43,253 nucleotides of DNA from CAZKNF01 sp964554105 (GTDB lineage Bacteria > Bacteroidota > Rhodothermia > Rhodothermales > VXPQ01), in assembly GCA_964554105.1 (NCBI GenBank), contig CAZKNF010000029.1, positions 1 through 43,253 of the forward strand. Reading direction: 5' to 3'. A model generated the notes under the pieces. That model had not been told where the DNA came from. It worked only from the letters and a program-made list of their open reading frames with translations, and ran no database searches. Shown here piece by piece: positions 40,897-43,253 of this stretch (positions within the stretch are counted from its first letter, which is position 1; each line of letters begins with the position of its first letter). The translations under genes and the position numbers were made by a program.

Positions 40897-42090
40897 TCAG
40901 GTGGGAGCGGCGCCCGCAGACTGATGGATCCTGATCATAACAAACTCGGCAGGTTTCACTGGAGCGAAGCCCACGACTGCGTTGACGATCCCCTGTTCGA
41001 TGTCTTGCCGGGTCGTCGTTTCGCTGTCGCACTTGACGAAGTAGGCTTCGTCCGGCGTCGCACCTTGAAAGGCGCCCTGCCGGAACAGCTCATGCATGAA
41101 CGTTCCGATCGCGCCTCGTATCTGGGCCCAGAGCGGCTCGCCGTTTGGCGCGAAGGCCGCCCATTCCGTCCCTCGATGGATGCTCTCGTCTAGAAAGAGG
41201 GCGAGTCGCCGAACGGGGATATACTTCCACTCGGAACGCAGGTCATCCGTACCCGCGAGCGTACGGGCGCCCCACACGACGCAGCCCGCCGCGGGCATCT
41301 TCCGCAAAGCATTGACGCCGAGTCGATTGATCAGACCATTCTGGTCGTCGGTGACGTTGCACGCGAGTTCGACCACGCCCGTCAGCGCGGCGTCGATGCC
41401 CGCCGGAGCCTTCCAAACTCCGCGCTGCGCATCAGTTCGGGCAACGACACCGGCAATGGTCCCGCACGGTGGGAAGGTCTCGAGACGGTTTCCCTGCAGG
41501 GGATCGGGCATGCGGATGCGCGGGAAGTAGAGCGCAGCATAATCGTCGTCGGTGCCGCGAAGATCGTCGACGCCGTCGACGGCATCGGCATGGTCGATCC
41601 AACTTGCCGGAGGGTCCATGATGAGCATGGCGCGCCGGCTGCGGCAATATACTCGCGCGGCCTCCCACGTGACGGGATGCACGTCGCCGCCGTCGAAGGA
41701 ATAGGGCGGGATGCAGAGCAAGTTGAAAAGGTCGGTCCTGTCGAGTGCCCAAAGCCCCTCGCGCTTGTCCTTGAGCATCGGTGCCGTGGCAATCTCCGCG
41801 TCCGTGATGCTACCTCCGTCCTCGCCGTTCGCAACGCGCACGATGAGGGCGTCGGAGCCTCCGGCATCGAAGAAGTGCCGAACGGCGTAGCTCATCGGAC
41901 TCTGTCGCGCGAGCCCGCCGAACCGGCTCGTATAATCTCCAAAGCCCTGAATCGAGATCGGCTCGTTCACCGGACCGCGCAGAGCACGACCGATGAAAGC
42001 GGTGATGGATGTCGCGATTCCGGTGATGTGACGAACCCTGCCGCTCACGTCGTCGATGTCTAATCCAGGATAACGTACTCGCCTCGACAT
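40897..42090 (-). CDS. Contractile tail sheath protein (phage/eCIS type)
   Basis: A 397-residue protein with the layout of contractile tail sheath subunits. The N-terminal arm and domain include ITGIATSITAFIGRALRGPV and a hallmark FGDYTSRFGG segment; a middle domain contains NLLCIPPYSFDG and RRAMLIMDPP. The C-terminal domain shows WKYIPVRRLALFLDESIHRG, DEAYFVKCDSETTTRQDIEQ and GFAPVKPAEFVMIRI, the most conserved part of extracellular contractile injection (Afp/PVC/MAC) and phage sheaths. It lacks the usual N-terminal PGVYVEE start, so it may be a variant branch. It starts the minus-strand operon with the 974-residue gene, opposite the peptidase gene. Tube and baseplate genes are not in the window. 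Confidence 0.9.
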   Translation of the reverse strand: MSRRVRYPGLDIDDVSGRVRHITGIATSITAFIGRALRGPVNEPISIQGFGDYTSRFGGLARQSPMSYAVRHFFDAGGSDALIVRVANGEDGGSITDAEIATAPMLKDKREGLWALDRTDLFNLLCIPPYSFDGGDVHPVTWEAARVYCRSRRAMLIMDPPASWIDHADAVDGVDDLRGTDDDYAALYFPRIRMPDPLQGNRLETFPPCGTIAGVVARTDAQRGVWKAPAGIDAALTGVVELACNVTDDQNGLINRLGVNALRKMPAAGCVVWGARTLAGTDDLRSEWKYIPVRRLALFLDESIHRGTEWAAFAPNGEPLWAQIRGAIGTFMHELFRQGAFQGATPDEAYFVKCDSETTTRQDIEQGIVNAVVGFAPVKPAEFVMIRIHQSAGAAPT

Positions 42091-42167
42091 TGCATACGGT
42101 TCGGATGAGATGCCGGGGCCGAACGACGCGTACCGGCGGCACCATGCATCAGCAGCGTGCCTGACAG

Positions 42168-42196
42168 TTTACTCACTCGTCGCGAATGTTTACAAT
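42168..42196 (+). promoter_or_regulatory. Sigma70-like promoter upstream of the M15-like peptidase
   Basis: TTTACT and TACAAT are separated by exactly 17 bases (four and five of six consensus matches) in the AT-rich spacer between the divergent sheath and peptidase genes. The start codon is about 105 bases downstream. Confidence 0.5.
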
Positions 42197-42300
42197 AAGC
42201 TAATCCAACCAATATCCACATTCTTTGAAGTGCGGAACGGGCGTTTGGTCGCACAGCACGTTCCGAGCCGCGAACGCTCTCGAACTGATGAGACGCACCC

Positions 42301-43158
42301 ATGCCCAGACCCAGCAACTCGTTCACTCATCTTGCAGGCACGCCGGTTCATTACGACCGGTTTCAGGATCCTCAATTCACGTATGGAACGCGAGGCAAGC
42401 CCCTCACTTTTCATTCGACGGAACCGTTCGAACGGACGCTCAAGGATTTTTTTCAGGAGCTATGGGACGTGTGTCCCCTGGGAAAGGCCGAAGTCATCAC
42501 CTCGGCCGGCGCATTTGTCGACAAGCCCGGTTCGCATGGCCAGGGCCGAGGCTTCGACATCGACGGCATTTTCTGGCGCGAGAAGACCTTCATCACGCTG
42601 CACTACCCGCGGGACCGGCGCTTCTATCTCGGCGTGGAGGCCATCCTCCGAAAGCACTTCGGTACGGTGCTAAATTACGAGTATAATCTTGCGCATCGTG
42701 ATCATCTGCACGTGGACGACCTTCAGCCGGTGGGCTTCGTGGCGCATCATCGATCTCGCGTGCTGTTTCTGCAGATGGCGCTGACCTATCTGTTCGATGT
42801 ACCCGTCGAGATCGACGGAGTGATCGGCAGCGAGACGAACGACGCCGTGCGGAGCCTCCTGGTGGATCTCGGCCTCTGCGGCGCGGGTGAGGTCGCGATC
42901 GACTCGGCGCTCCACCGGGCCCTGAACGACCTGTGGCTCGCGTTCCTGGATAAAGCCGCCGCTGTCGGATTCGCCGACAGCGTACCCGCGTCTGCCGCCG
43001 ACAGGGATCCGCTCGAACTCATCGAGGATCTCTACACCGTCATCGAGCGCGAACTTTCGGGCTCGCCCGCGAGGAAGCAGATCGAGACGGCGCTGACCGC
43101 CTTCGTGAACGACGAAACGACGGGGGCGTGGCTCGAGCAGTTTCGTTCGATTGATTGA
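42301..43158 (+). CDS. M15/extensin-fold peptidase with peptidoglycan-binding-like domain
   Basis: A 285-residue protein without a signal peptide. Residues about 60-140 carry the zinc pattern of the M15 D-alanyl-D-alanine peptidase/extensin-like C-terminal fold: SHGQGRGFDID (His79, Asp86) and HRDHLHVDD (His135, His137). Residues about 155-215 resemble a helical peptidoglycan-binding domain (VPVEIDGVIGSETNDAVRSL). A helical C-terminus (about 220-285) follows. It would cut peptide cross-links or stems in peptidoglycan. Without a signal it needs another way to reach the wall: lysis for particle release, or delivery by a contractile device. It is divergent from the sheath gene, with a sigma70-like promoter 105 bases upstream. 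Confidence 0.82.
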   Translation: MPRPSNSFTHLAGTPVHYDRFQDPQFTYGTRGKPLTFHSTEPFERTLKDFFQELWDVCPLGKAEVITSAGAFVDKPGSHGQGRGFDIDGIFWREKTFITLHYPRDRRFYLGVEAILRKHFGTVLNYEYNLAHRDHLHVDDLQPVGFVAHHRSRVLFLQMALTYLFDVPVEIDGVIGSETNDAVRSLLVDLGLCGAGEVAIDSALHRALNDLWLAFLDKAAAVGFADSVPASAADRDPLELIEDLYTVIERELSGSPARKQIETALTAFVNDETTGAWLEQFRSID

Positions 43159-43164
43159 CGCTCC

Positions 43165-43253
43165 TCACCTGGATGCTGCCCCGTTGAGTTTCGCGTGTGG
43201 ATGGCCGTACACCTTGAACGCCAGCCACGACGCATCGCCAAGATCCTTCGTAG
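43165..43253 (-). CDS. C-terminal end of a gene cut by the window edge, CHAT-like tail
   Basis: The minus strand carries an open frame from the window edge to TGA at 43167-43165. It reads TKDLGDASWLAFKVYGHPHA and then ends KLNGAASR. The DxxWLAxxxYGHP pattern resembles the extreme C-terminus of CHAT/caspase-like proteases. This rests on 28 residues only, so the family is a suggestion. The stop is 6 bases from the convergent peptidase gene's stop. Confidence 0.45.
   Translation of the reverse strand, partial: TKDLGDASWLAFKVYGHPHAKLNGAASR

Noticed and set aside
1..43253. tRNA, rRNA, insertion sequences or integrase genes
   Set aside because: None recognised by eye; no transposase or integrase motifs in any frame, so there is no direct sign of a mobile element carrying the tail-sheath locus.

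Overview
The window looks like chromosome from a marine or halophilic member of the Bacteroidota/Rhodothermota lineage, probably Rhodothermales-like. The basis is a GC-rich sequence with acidic proteins, a type IX secretion (T9SS) type A sorting domain on one secreted protein (13525-15060), a carboxypeptidase-like regulatory domain protein, CBM9/DUF5916 outer-membrane proteins, and several PVC-type dehydrogenase and Gfo/Idh/MocA proteins. This assignment is inference. Three runs of exactly 100 N (4631-4730, 20253-20352, 35945-36044) show that this is a scaffold with unresolved joins.

Left part (1-11.6 kb). On the minus strand, a Bor-like lipoprotein, a xylose-isomerase-like TIM-barrel protein and a nucleoside-symporter-type MFS permease (cut by the window edge) lie head to tail; the last two overlap by 4 bases. 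A Tat-exported Gfo/Idh/MocA oxidoreductase and a gapped winged-helix regulator follow on the plus strand. Next come a well-formed terminator, a good sigma70-like promoter, a predicted outer-membrane barrel, a second envelope protein and a large CBM9/DUF5916 protein. A second Tat-exported Gfo/Idh/MocA protein closes this part.

Middle (11.6-24.5 kb). RecQ helicase is followed by a T9SS-secreted glucose/sorbosone-dehydrogenase-like protein. An orphan sensor histidine kinase lies convergent to it. A minus-strand catabolic cluster then reads, in transcription order, ketose 3-epimerase-like protein, ThuA + PVC-type dehydrogenase, (gap), a Gfo/Idh/MocA protein lacking the usual EKP lysine, and an MFS transporter.

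Right-middle (24.7-36 kb). Two paralogous PVC-type dehydrogenase-domain proteins flank an FG-GAP lipoprotein. The first carries an N-terminal type-1 copper (cupredoxin) domain, and none of the three PVC-type proteins in the window has a CxxCH heme site. A 39-residue membrane peptide, a polysaccharide deacetylase, a DUF1080 (3-keto-disaccharide hydrolase family) lipoprotein, a PIG-L deacetylase and a carboxypeptidase-regulatory-domain protein follow. The repeated occurrence of Gfo/Idh/MocA, TIM-barrel isomerase, DUF1080, ThuA and PVC-dehydrogenase families suggests an oxidative (keto-intermediate) route for dismantling glycosides, largely in the periplasm.

Right end (36-43 kb). After a long acyl-CoA dehydrogenase comes a different kind of locus: a contractile tail-sheath protein followed 17 bases later by an unrecognised 974-residue soluble protein. 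A divergent M15/extensin-fold peptidoglycan peptidase without a signal peptide lies next to them, and at the edge is the C-terminal tail of another protein that resembles the end of CHAT-type proteases. This could be the edge of an atypical contractile injection system. Two four-copy direct-repeat arrays (22-base and about 26-base units, unrelated in sequence) each begin exactly at the stop codon of a minus-strand gene.
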